NCBI GenBank assembly: GCA_007922305.1
Contig: ML677326.1
Location: 57,847,446-57,911,445, forward strand
Reading direction: 5' to 3'
DNA from: Dermatemys mawii
Lineage: Eukaryota; Chordata; Testudines; Dermatemydidae
Length of the DNA stretch: 64,000 nucleotides
The number at the start of each line of letters is the position of its first letter. The first letter of the stretch is position 1. Under the pieces are notes generated by a model that made no database searches, was not told the DNA's origin, and was given only the letters and a program-made list of their open reading frames with translations. The position numbers and the translations under genes are program-made. Positions 37,089-47,050 of the stretch are shown here, in pieces.

Positions 37089-40000
37089 ATTTAGATAATA
37101 GAATATCAAGATATTTACAAAAGAACTGTTTCAAATTGTTGAATCACTCCCTGACTCCAAATAATTTTTAATAATGTAAGACATACAATATAAACAATAA
37201 GGCCTATGGTCCTATAAATTAATGTCAAATCTTTCATTTTATTTATGAGAAGCCTTGTCAAATTCAGTGTTTTTATTGAGGGTTTTGACCCGAATATAAC
37301 AAATAACAATGCAAAAGAACAGTTTTCATCCAACTAAGATAAAATCACTCACTTCAATTATGAAAGAGTCCCATTGGTAGGAAAACAGGGTGGAAATGGG
37401 AGCAAGTGGTACCATAAACCTTCTGACACTACAAAATGGGTGATTAGTCTATCAAAGTATAGATGCAATCTGTGGCTTCACCATAAATTTAAATAAAGTG
37501 CCTTTTGTCCTATTATAAAGTAGACACATTTCTGACTGTAGCAGGATCTGAAGTCTACATGTAACGTGGTAAGTGCATCAAGGCATCAATTGCCTATAGG
37601 CATAAATATTTTTTTTCACAAAACTACACAATAGATCTCCAAAACAGTAATAAAGTACATGTTAGACCCCTCTCAAATCCTATGTGTAGCCAAAGATTAG
37701 CAATGGGCTGGAAATGGTTGTTGTGAACAATATAAGTGAGGGGTTGTATCCTGATAGGTTCAATCAAGTTGTGAAGATCATAACACTGCACCCAGTTATT
37801 TGCATGGGGTGACTCACCAACCCATATTCAGTAAGCATGGCAATTGGCGACAGCTATTTTTCATTACATCTGCTTGTTACCTTCCCTTGTTCCTGATATC
37901 TTGAGTAAAACATCCCTATTAATTGTTTTCAAACCGTACTAGATTAGGATGTATCTGTACCAGCTGAAATATAGCTACATAAATATATAGTGTCCTGTAT
38001 GCTAGCAACAACTTTGCCAAGTTCATGTACTGCAAAGAGAACTTGTAAACATCTTCTTTAATACATGGCCGAACTTTTTTCACCTCAGATCTTCCACTAG
38101 GGCCAGTGCTCCAGGCTCTCTCTCTCTCTCTCTACTAGAGAAACAAGATTGATAATTTTGTTAATGATTTTGAAAAAAAAAAGTCAAAAACATGAAAACA
38201 TAAAAAACCTGAAAAATTTCCCCCCCAAAAAAGACAATGCAACTGTTTTGAACCCTGTGAAGTAAAAGGTACTTTGAAATGTGAACGTTTTCACTGAATC
38301 ATTTTTCTGTTTGTCACATTAATTAGAGGACAGAATTGTTATTAAGAGAGAAATCTAAGAATTATAAGTCTTTGTTATTTAAATTAAGAAGCAAAAGCTG
38401 ACAGTGACCTGGAGTTGGGTACAGTAAACATTGGGAAAGAGTTTAATTAACATCCCAAAATGACTTATTTCAAGTTGCAGAGGATGGGGAGGCTGCAAAT
38501 GTAGACTGAAAGTCTCCAACTGAGTGGAACTATTGACTAAGAAAAATAAAGAAAACAGGAAAAGAAAACAGGCTCCTCCTACTGATTTAGTCACCATTGA
38601 TAAGAAGAATTAATGACTTTTTAAAAACTCACAATGGACAGAAATTTCTTAAAAGATGGTGGTAGTCTCCTGAGTGAGGAATGGGGGAATCTGCTTTAAG
38701 GAGGGTCAGAGGGGAGAAAAGTAGAAAGTGATCCGCAGAAATGTAATATGTGTTTGTCAGGGAATATTTGGAACTAAAGCTAAACTATTCTGAACATGTC
38801 TGGTTTAGCATTTGACAAAAATAGGAGTAGGCATATGATGAACCTTTCTTTGTTCCCACCCCTGCCCCATTTTGTGATTCTTCAGCGGGCACTTCAGGGG
38901 ACAGTGCTGTGGAGGTAGCTAATCCCTCTCCCCATTCTGCCTCAAGGATGAGAACTGCACACATGGAGCACTTTCTTTATTTCTAGAACTCTGAGGCACA
39001 GTCTGGCACAGGAGTCTTAGACAACAGAGCTGAGTAAGAACTTTAGAATCCATGGCCTACTCAATTCTTCAGAGCAAAAGAAAATTCGATTCACCATTTG
39101 AAATATATCCTGGTTTTCAGGAGCAACCACCTTGATGACTTTTGCAGATTCTTAGCTCAGAAGAATAAAAATATCACATGCCTGATAATGTTTTTGCATA
39201 CTTTCCATGACAATAATTGATAAAGTAAAAAAGATGCATATCTAAAGAGTTTTATAAAGTATAGGAGAGTACAGAAGGTAGTAAAAAGAGAAAGGAAAAC
39301 ATGGTGGTAGCTAGCCTACCTCACAATTTAAGGCAAGTCACAGTACAAACACCAGTGAAGTTTAGAAGTAAGGTGCTGATGCTGGAAAAAGTTTAACTCC
39401 CAATTAGGCTATTAACATAAAGTCCAACTTTTCAAAAGCATTCAGCACCCGGAAGCTCCCACTGAAAGATTTTCAAAAGAGTTCAGCACCTAACATACTG
39501 AACTCTTTTGAAACAATTTATCTGACCACTAATTTTGGTGTCTCAACAGGAGCTGATTTCTTCAGAAAGTCCATCCTCACTTGTGGGTGCTGAATACTTT
39601 TGAAAATCTGGCCAAAGCTGTGAATTGCCATTGACGAGCTACCAGCTGGTCATTTACCAGCTGGTAGTGGGAAACCTGCTGTATTTTTACTAGTGGCCAC
39701 TGTAATTTATTTTTATGGTAGGGATGGATCCATCAGATCACATTAAAAACATTCTTGCAGTCTTCTCTACAGCAATAACTAAAGATGTCTTTTTAATAGT
39801 ACTGATGATTTCCTGTAAATAAAATAAAAGCAGGCAAAAGAAAATCTTCTTGTAGTTTTTTAATCATTGGGGTGGGTTTTTTTTAGTAAATGGGCAATGA
39901 GCTTTTGCAATGTGCTCACTTGCCCTATTGTTCTGGCAGGTTTTTGGTCTATTGAATACATAATAGGAATCCACTACTGCTCTAAATTCTTCTAGTCTTC

Positions 40001-40324
40001 CATCTTCCTTCTCTTGAATTAATGATAATTTTCCCTGAAAATGCTTCTAAAGTAAAATCAAAGTCTGCATGTGGATTTTGGAACACTTTAAAATATTGCT
40101 CTTAAAACAGACATTTTGATCTCAAAGCAAGACTTACAAAAGGAGCCCGTTTGAATGAAGGCGGAGACCAAAGTACATGTACAACTCACAGTCTCTGAAA
40201 AGTGCCAAGGATAGGGCTCAAATTCACTGTGCATGTGTGCAGGTTTAGTGACCACAGCAGGTCTCCTTAAGCCATCCAGTTACTGTGACAGAAGTCTTCC
40301 TGGAAACCCTTTGGATGTTAATAA
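37089..40324. other. Anonymous stretch with one palindromic repeat
   Basis: No gene. 39424-39615 is a fold-back repeat whose ends are CTTTTCAAAAGCATTCAGCA and TGCTGAATACTTTTGAAAAT. A TC-rich tract lies near 38117-38133. Confidence 0.45.
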
Positions 40325-40332
40325 CATATGTC

Positions 40333-40935
40333 TAGGGCCCTACAAAATTCAAAGCCATGTGTCACAGATCATGAAATCTGGTCTCCTCATTGTGAAAAGT
40401 TAGTGTGTGTGTGTGTGTGTGTGTGTTTACACTATACTATACAGATTTCATGGAGGAGACCAGCGTTCCTCAAATTGAGGATCCTGCCCCAAAATGGAGT
40501 TGCAGGGGAGGTCATAAAGTTATTTTAGGGGGGTCATGGTATTTTGGAAAAATACTTCTGCATTGCCTTCAGAGCTGGGTGGCTGCTGACTAAGGGGCCA
40601 GCTCTGCAGGAAGCAGCGCAGAAATAAGGCTGGCAATACCATACCATGCCATCCTTACTGCTGCACTGCTGCTGGTAGCAGCTTTGCCTTCAGGACTGGG
40701 CTCCCAGCCAGCAATTGCCCCTCTCCAGCCGTGCAGAAGTAAGGGTAGCAGTACCACCACCCTCACCTACAATAACCTTGTGACCCCTTCACAACTCCTT
40801 TTTGAGTCAGGACCCCTACAATTACAACACTGTAAAATGTCAGATTTAAATAGCTGAAATCATGAAATTTACAATTTTTAAAATCCTATGACCGTGAAAT
40901 TGACCAAAATGGACTGTGAATTTGATAGGGCCCTA
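40333..40935. mobile_element. Complete hAT MITE, TAGGGCCCTA family, 603 bp
   Basis: It starts TAGGGCCCTACAAAATTCA and ends with the inverted terminus TGAATTTGATAGGGCCCTA. It is flanked by the perfect 8-bp duplication CATATGTC (40325-40332 and 40936-40943). A (GT)n tract lies at 40403-40426. There is no transposase. A truncated relative is at 22775-23045. Confidence 0.9.
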
Positions 40936-40943
40936 CATATGTC

Positions 40944-43163
40944 TATGGAATCAGGAGGTGTAATTATAGCACATGTAGGTATGCCCAAGCTAACTTCTAT
41001 GAAGTCGGCTCACTCAAAATAGCAGTGAAGCCAGGATGGCACGGGCAGTGATACGGGTTAATTACCTGAGTCCATATGCATGGTCCCAGGTGGGATTAAG
41101 TTTGGGCAGCTGGCATATGCCTCAGACCATGCCACCATGGTTACACTGCTATTTTTAGCAAGCTGGCTCTATCAAAGCTAGCTTTGGTATACAAGCTATA
41201 ATCATACCTTCTGATTGCAGTGTGAATATATTCTCGTTGCTACTGGGAATGCACATCATTCTCTTTGACCCAAGGTACTGCCACTCATTCCTGGAATTTC
41301 TAATTTAATCATGAATAACTTCCTATATAGAACTTCCCCAAAGGGACAGTGGGTGCGACTTAGATAAATCCCACATGGCAGACATCAGTTTGGGCAGGAT
41401 CAGAACCACAGTTTGCAGCCCTAGTGTGTGAAAAAATAGAATAAAAAGATGATTTTGTAAAATGCTATTTGGGGTTTGTATCTTGGGGACTCCTTACTCA
41501 AATAACCCCTTATTTGGGCCAGTAATACTCCTCACAAGGTATAGCAAATGTAAAGACAATCTAAGAGAACATGTGGATTTTAGAGTTCTTACAATAGTCT
41601 ACTTTTAAACAGAGTACAATGCTCTGTCTTAACTGCAGTGGAGCTGGCTCTCTGTTATAATAGAGAGGAAACTACCGTAAACAGAGAGTTAGTGAATCTT
41701 AATGGAGAAGGGACAAACAATAGTAACCTGTGCAGCTGAGAGGCTTGGGGTTTTTTTTAAACTAGCAAATTCACAGTGCGATGTATTTTGAATTTCTAAT
41801 TTTGAGTCATGGAAGTCAAATAGAAAGGCAAGTTAAATTAATAGCAGCAGTATTTCCTAACCTGACAATGACAAAAAGAGCTATGGGTTACAACTTCAGT
41901 GATCCCAATTTAAAATTAGGCAGCATATTCACTATTATTATTGTTATTGTAGTAGTGACTAGAGCCCAAGTCATATATTAGGGCCCCATTGTGCTGGGCA
42001 CTGTACAAATACACAATAAAAAGACTGTAAATTACTTTTTCCATTAGACTTTATTTTTGTTTTAAATGTAATAAATCATTCTCCATATATATATTTATAT
42101 ATATTCACCGAAAACGGGACACTGCTGAAGAAAAGGTAACTTATTTAGTTTTGTATCTTTATATAGTTTTTATGTGTGCTTGAATAAATAGCATTACCAA
42201 TTTGTGTAAAGTCCTTGATCAAAATGAGGCTCTTAAGCCAATTATGTGGAGATTAGAGTGCTTCAAAATTATTGAGGAATATATTTAAAATTATTAAAAG
42301 TTTCAAGAAGCTTGGATCAGGCTAAATTACAGATAATTGATCATTTAGTTGATGCTGTTGGTAGCAACTGCAGATATAGGTGTGGAAGATCACTTTTTAG
42401 ACAAATTACAGTGAAACTTTTATAAAGCCCAAATCACTCCAGAGGTCCCTTTCTGAAGAATTTTTCTTGAAAATAAATCCCAGCCACTTTTATTGTACAT
42501 ATCTTCTGCTATTATGAAATAATAACAATTACTTCAAGTACTGAATAATATTATTAAGACTGAAAACATGAAGTACAGCTTTATTAAAAACAAAAGAAAT
42601 TATCTTGATGATTGGAAGGTAAAAACTACAAAGCCTGGGAGTGACGTATTTAAAAAATACATAAACTAAGTAGATGATTTTTTAAAAAAAAGGAGTTTGG
42701 TGTCTTTCGAGAAATTTTATCTTTGCCAAAAGGTTTGCAGAAAACTGTAAAACTAAAGTTAAAAAAAAAAACAACTTTGACCTTTATAAAAATAAGACCA
42801 TACGAGGGATGAGTCTGAAAACATTTATGCACTTCTTTAGCCTATGTATAGTCTTTCTGTCCCCTCAGTTGCAAGTTTGCAATGGGATTACTAACAGTAG
42901 TAGAAAGTCTTTTCAGGATTAGGCACATAGGTACCAATCTGACACTGATCTATTAGGGTCTGATCCTATGCCCAGTGAATCAGTGACTAAACTCCCATTG
43001 ACTGAAAGGGATATTGTGCAGAGTTACGTGAAATTTAGTGGTTTTAATTCCTGGGGACTGTTCAGACTGTTTGTTAGATTTTCAGAGGACTGTTTGTTAG
43101 ATTTTCAGAGGTTTTGTATCTGTTAATTTTGTTTTAACTTCAAACCAAAACTGAATGTGAAAC
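40944..43163. other. Anonymous stretch with an L2/MIR-like repeat
   Basis: 41944-42075 is an interspersed repeat antisense to an L2/MIR-like tail, with an extra TTTTTCCATTAGACTTTATT segment. The same combination recurs inverted at 46749-46862. A 23-bp unit (GACTGTTTGTTAGATTTTCA...) is tandemly duplicated at 43068-43117. No gene. Confidence 0.5.
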
Positions 43164-43176
43164 TCAGTTGAAACAA
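43164..43176. repeat. Left 13-bp target-site duplication
   Basis: TCAGTTGAAACAA, identical to 43402-43414. The pair flanks the fold-back insertion 43177-43401. Confidence 0.9.
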
Positions 43177-43401
43177 GACTCAGAGGGGTAGCCGTGTTAG
43201 TCTGGAATAGCAGAAGTGACAAAGAGTCCTGTGGCACCTTAAAGACTAACTAAAGTTTTAGAGCATAAGCTTTCGTGGGCTAATACCCACTTCATCGGAA
43301 GTATCCACTGTATGCATCCGACGAAGTGGATATTAGCCCACGAAAGCTTATGCTCTAAAACTTTAGTTAGTATTTAAGGTGCCACAGGACTCTTTGTCAC
43401 T
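43177..43401 (+). mobile_element. Fold-back PLE-terminal-repeat (SINE-like) insertion
   Basis: A sense copy begins with a 37-nt head (GGGGTAGCCGTGTTAGTCTG) and runs through GTGGCACCTTAAAGACTAAC to CCCACTTCATCGGA. An 18-nt loop follows, then an inverted copy. The arms 43214-43298 and 43317-43401 are each 85 nt and pair at 82 of 85 positions. The inverted arm lacks the head and stops 17 nt before GTGGCACC, the same endpoint as at 3660. The perfect 13-bp duplication shows the hairpin entered as one unit. No coding capacity. Confidence 0.85.
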
Positions 43402-43414
43402 TCAGTTGAAACAA
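43402..43414. repeat. Right 13-bp target-site duplication
   Basis: TCAGTTGAAACAA, exact partner of 43164-43176. Confidence 0.9.
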
Positions 43415-43604
43415 CCACCCCATCTGTTGCCCCACTTCCATCTGCCTTTTCCATCAGACCAAAAATTTGCTGTTTTGCCTGAAAGGCTGGATAATCTTTT
43501 GTGGGGGGATTTAGGTTGAGTTTTGAATCAGAATCCTAAAAGCAGGTCTGTTTTCATCATGGAAGAACGGTTAACAGCCTTAGGGTTTCACTAGAAACAG
43601 TGTT

Positions 43605-43977
43605 GTATAATGGATTTAGCAATAATCTGGAAAAAGACATGAGCAGTAAGGTGAGAAACTTTGCTGGTAACACAAAATTATGTAGGTTAGTCAAGTCCAG
43701 AGAAGACTATGAGGAACTTCTGAGGAACTAACCAAGCTAGATGAATGGCAGATGAAATTCAGTAATGCACATTGGAGGAAAGAAATAACTATTGATATAC
43801 CTTCCTAGGTTCTAATTTAATTGAATCAGTTCAGGGAAAGGACCAGTCATTTGGTCAGTTCAATTAAGACTTTTGTTCTGTGGTGGGAAAAAAAAAGCAA
43901 ATGTTAAGGAACAGACTGGAGAATAATCCAGAAAGTATTATAATGCCATTCTATGGATCATTGGTTCGCTATCATCT
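43605..43977 (+). mobile_element. Old CR1 fragment
   Basis: It contains a decayed RT motif C region (CTTTGCTGGTAACACAAAAT, normally FADDTKL) and, further on, TTATAATGCCATTCTATGGA of the ORF2 tail. It ends where the younger CR1 begins. Confidence 0.65.
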
Positions 43978-44016
43978 TCAATAGCAAGTGCGACTGATGT
44001 ATCACTAGAGGAGATT

Positions 44017-45107
44017 TTGGAATTAATTGATAAATTTAACAGAAACAAGTCACCAGGACCAGATGGCCTTCACTCAAGAGTTCTGAAAGAACTCAAATGT
44101 GAAATTGTGGAACTATTAACTATGGTTTGTTACCTGTCCTTTAAGTCAGTTTCTGTACCCAATGACTGGAAAATAGCTAATGTAACGCCAATATTTAAAA
44201 GGGGCTTTAGAGATGACCCCGTCAATTACAGACTTGTAAGTGTAACGTCAGTACGGGGCAAATTAGTTGAAAAAATACTAAAGAATAATATTGTTGGATA
44301 CATAAAAGAATATAAATTGTTGGGTAAAAATCAACATGGTTTCTGTAAAGGGAAATCATGTCTTACTAATCTATTAAAGTTCCTTGAAGGGGTCATCAAA
44401 CGTGGAAAAGGGGAATCCAGGGGACATAGCATACTTAGATTTCCAGAAAGCCTTTGACAAGGTCTCTCACCAAAGGCTCTCAGGTAAATTAAGTTGTCAT
44501 GGGAAAAGAGGGAAGATTCTTTAATGGATTGAGAACTGGTTGAAAAAGAGGGAACAAATGGTAGGAATAAATGGTAAATTTTCAGAATGGAGAGGGGTAA
44601 TGTTCCCCAAGGGTCAGCCCTAGGACCAATCCTATTCAACTTATTCATAAATGAGCTGGAGAAAGTGGTAAACAGTGAGGTAGTAAATTTTGCAGATGAT
44701 ACTAAACTACTCAAGATAGCTAAGACCAAAGCATACTTCAAAAAGATCTCAAAAAACTAAGTGACTGGACAACAAAATGGCAAATGAAATTTAATGTGGA
44801 TAAATGTAAAGTAATGCATATTGGGAAAAATAACCCCACTTATATGTATAAGATGATGGGGGCTTATTTAGCTACAACGAATCAGGAAAAAGATCTTGGA
44901 GTCATCGTGGATAGTTCTCTAAAGATATCCACGCAGTGTGCAGTGGCAGCCAAAAAGCAAAAAGGATGTTGGATATCATTTAAAAAGGGACAGAGGATAA
45001 GACAGAGAATATTTTATTGCCCTTATATAAATCCATGGCACACCCAGATCTTGAATAGTGTGTACAGATATGGTCTCCTCTTCTCAAAAAAGATATACTG
45101 GCATTAG
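44017..45107 (+). pseudogene. CR1 ORF2 reverse transcriptase, frameshifted
   Basis: Frame 44017-44457 has NKSPGPDGLHSRVLKEL, PNDWKIANVTPIFK, VNYRLVSVTS and KNQHGFCKGKSCLTNLL, the RT fingers and early palm. A shift near 44420 moves motif A (AYLDFQKAFDKV) to another frame. Stops follow, and motif C reads VNFADDTKLL near 44685-44715, so both catalytic Asp residues survive. 44784-45107 encodes the thumb/C-terminal part (FNVDKCKVMHIGK; KDLGVIVDSSLKIS). No endonuclease domain remains. It is not functional. Confidence 0.9.
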
Positions 45108-45512
45108 AAAAGGTTCAGAGAAGGGCAGTGAAAATGATTAGGGGGTTGGAACAGGTCCCATATGAGGAGAGATTAAAGAGGCTAGGACTTTTCAGCTTGT
45201 AAAAGAGGAGACTGCGGGGGGGGGATATGATAGAGGTATATAAAATCCTCAGTGGTATGGAGAAAGCAAATAAGGAAGTGTTATTACTTGTTCCCATAAT
45301 ATAAGAACTAGGGTCCACCAAATGAAATTAATGATCAGCAGGTTTAAAACAAGTAAAAGGAAGTTCTTCATACAGCACACAGCCAACCTGTTGAACTCTG
45401 TGCCTGAGGAGGCTGTAAAGGCTAGGACTATAACAGTGTGTAGTGAGGCAGCTGCCCCACTCCCAAGCCAGAGTGGGCTAAGAGTAGGCCAGAGCAGCTG
45501 TGCGGCTGACAG

Positions 45513-45593
45513 CCAATCAGAAAAGGGCCTACTGAGGGCCAATCAAGGCCACGCTTGTAGCCAGCCAATCAGGGACAGGTTAGGCACTATAAG
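45513..45593 (+). promoter_or_regulatory. LTR promoter: three phased CCAAT boxes plus TATA
   Basis: CCAAT occurs at 45513-45517, 45539-45543 and 45565-45569, each 26 bp apart. TATAAG follows at 45588-45593. CCAAT is the known NF-Y site, and this spacing upstream of TATA is typical of a pol II core promoter. Activity is inferred. Confidence 0.65.
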
Positions 45594-45663
45594 AAGGCTG
45601 CCCAGGAAAGAAGCAGTCAGTGTCTCCTGGAGCTTGAAGGGGGAAGGTCTGGCTCCTGAGAGA

Positions 45664-45714
45664 GGCCCAGGCCCAGGCCCAGGCCCAGGCCCAGGCCCAG
45701 GCCCAGGCCCAGGC
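45664..45714. repeat. (GGCCCA)8.5 hexanucleotide array
   Basis: Eight perfect GGCCCA units plus GGC. They lie about 70 bp downstream of the LTR TATA box, in the presumed transcribed part. Confidence 0.95.
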
Positions 45715-46625
45715 AAGCAGAAGGAACACTGGCTTGGTTACCTGTCAGGCTGCCAGCCCTGAGAGAAGGGCTTATCCAGTGCAGCTGGGCCACAGGGGAA
45801 GTGGCCCAGGTAGAGTGGAAGGGACTAGAGGAGAGAAGGAGGGCAGGATGGCTATCTCCAAAGGGTTCCCGAGCCGGGACCCAGAGTAGAGGGTGGGCCT
45901 GGGTCCTTCCTTCCTCCCTCATATTGCACCTGGCTGCTGAAATGGCCTCCATAGACTGCACCAGACCCCTGCCAGAAGGGATGTGACTTGGGGTGTGGTT
46001 GGCCACTGCAGCTGGAGGGCTGAATGACTGTTTTGAAACCCCCTGCTCCCTTGGAAGGGGGTGAGTGTGGACTTGAGGGGGCACTCCCAGAGGGCATTGT
46101 CCTGAAGAGGTTGCCGCAAGCAAGAAGCAACGTGGGTCTAGATGCCAAAGGAGGGAACTGAGAGTGAGAGACGGATGGGACATCACTAGAGGAGGGCACT
46201 CTGCCACAAACTGAGCTAATTCCCAGACTAAACAGCAGGAGGCACTGGGTGGTAAGTCCCAAACCGTTACAAAGTGTTTAAAAGAGAAGTGGATAAACAC
46301 AGGATATTAAGTCTGTTAAAGGCTATTAGCCAGGATGGGTAAGGAATGGTGTCCCTAGCCTCAGTTTGTCAGAGGGTAGAGATGGATGGCAGGAAGAGAT
46401 CACTTGACCATTACCTGTTAGGTTCACTCCCCCTGGGGCACCTGGCATTGGCCACCATCAGCAGACAGGATACTGGGCTGGATGGATCTTTGGTCTGACC
46501 ATGTATAGCCAGTCTTATATTGCAGTACTAGTCACACATCTCACATAAGAAATTGTAGAATTTGAGGGGGTTTAGAGAAGCTCTATTTCCAGTAAAGTTA
46601 AGCACATGTGTAAGTGTTTTCAGAA

Positions 46626-46862
46626 TTGGGGCTGAAAATTGTAAGCTCTTTGGGGGCAGAGACCATCTTTTTGTTATATTTTCACAGTGCCTAGTATAAT
46701 GGGGCCCTGATCAATTATTAGGGTCCCTAGGAACTACTGCAGTACTACATGTAAAACAAAAAATAAAGTCTAATGGAAAAAAAATTATTCTCTTTGCTGT
46801 GTGTTTGTACAGTGCCTGGCATAAGGGTGCACCAGTAGATGACTTGGGCTTTAGCCACTACT
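46626..46862. repeat. Two adjacent L2/MIR-like tail fragments
   Basis: 46626-46750 (GTAAGCTCTTTGGGGGCAGA; CAGTGCCTAGTATAATGGGG) and 46749-46862 (TTTGTACAGTGCCTGGCATA) are two copies of one ancient SINE/LINE-tail family. The second is the inverted partner of 41944-42075. Confidence 0.5.
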
Positions 46863-46863
46863 G

Positions 46864-47050
46864 CCCTCTTATCCAACTCCTTTCTCCAAAAAACAAACCT
46901 CTTTTCAATCTCTCATCAAATTAGAATTTTGCCATCCTCCTAATAAAGAAAGGCAAAAAAGAATGGTTACAGAGATGACAAAACTCTACCTTAATGAGAG
47001 ATTGAAAAGAAGAGATTCTTTCATATGAGAAAGGAGTTGAATAAGAGGGG
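46864..47050. repeat. Inverted pair of CR1-derived segments
   Basis: 46864-46920 is the reverse complement of 46992-47050 with some mismatches (CTTTTCAATCTCTCAT versus ATGAGAGATTGAAAAG). The spacer is about 70 bp. The right arm is part of the CR1 that follows, so the left arm is a snap-back or second antisense copy. Confidence 0.7.

Larger units (their letters stand above)
45439..46271 (+). mobile_element. Solo LTR, 833 bp, inside CR1
   Basis: TGTAGTGAGG... to ...CCGTTACA with TG/CA ends. It is flanked by CAGTG (45434-45438) and AAGTG (46272-46276), a 5-bp duplication matching 4 of 5. It interrupts the CR1 3' part. It has CCAAT and TATA promoter elements and a GGCCCA array. Length and the post-TATA sequence resemble the LTR at 9774-10601, so both may belong to one superfamily. 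The long minus-strand ORFs (up to 227 codons) are artefacts of the repeat. Confidence 0.8.
43978..46520 (+). mobile_element. CR1 LINE, 5'-truncated, interrupted by a solo LTR
   Basis: This is a CR1 copy comprising most of the RT domain, the ORF2 C-terminus and the 3' UTR (GGATACTGGGCTGGATGGAT near 46467-46486). Between ACTATAACAG and GTTTAAAAGAGAAGTGGAT the CR1 sequence is split by the LTR at 45439-46271. It lies in the same orientation as SPOCK3. The 5' truncation is typical of CR1 retrotransposition. Confidence 0.9.

Noticed and set aside
43177..43298. Calling this repeat the tRNA-Lys-derived tortoise SINE (Cry I)
   Set aside because: That SINE, as I recall it, has a clear tRNA-Lys head and B box; this sequence lacks them and instead matches the ends of the PLE at 3660-5262.
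45617..46300. 227-codon minus-strand ORF with a (GL)n run, and the 146-codon plus ORF with (GP)n
   Set aside because: Both are read through the solo LTR and its GGCCCA array; they cross the LTR/CR1 junction and have no family similarity.
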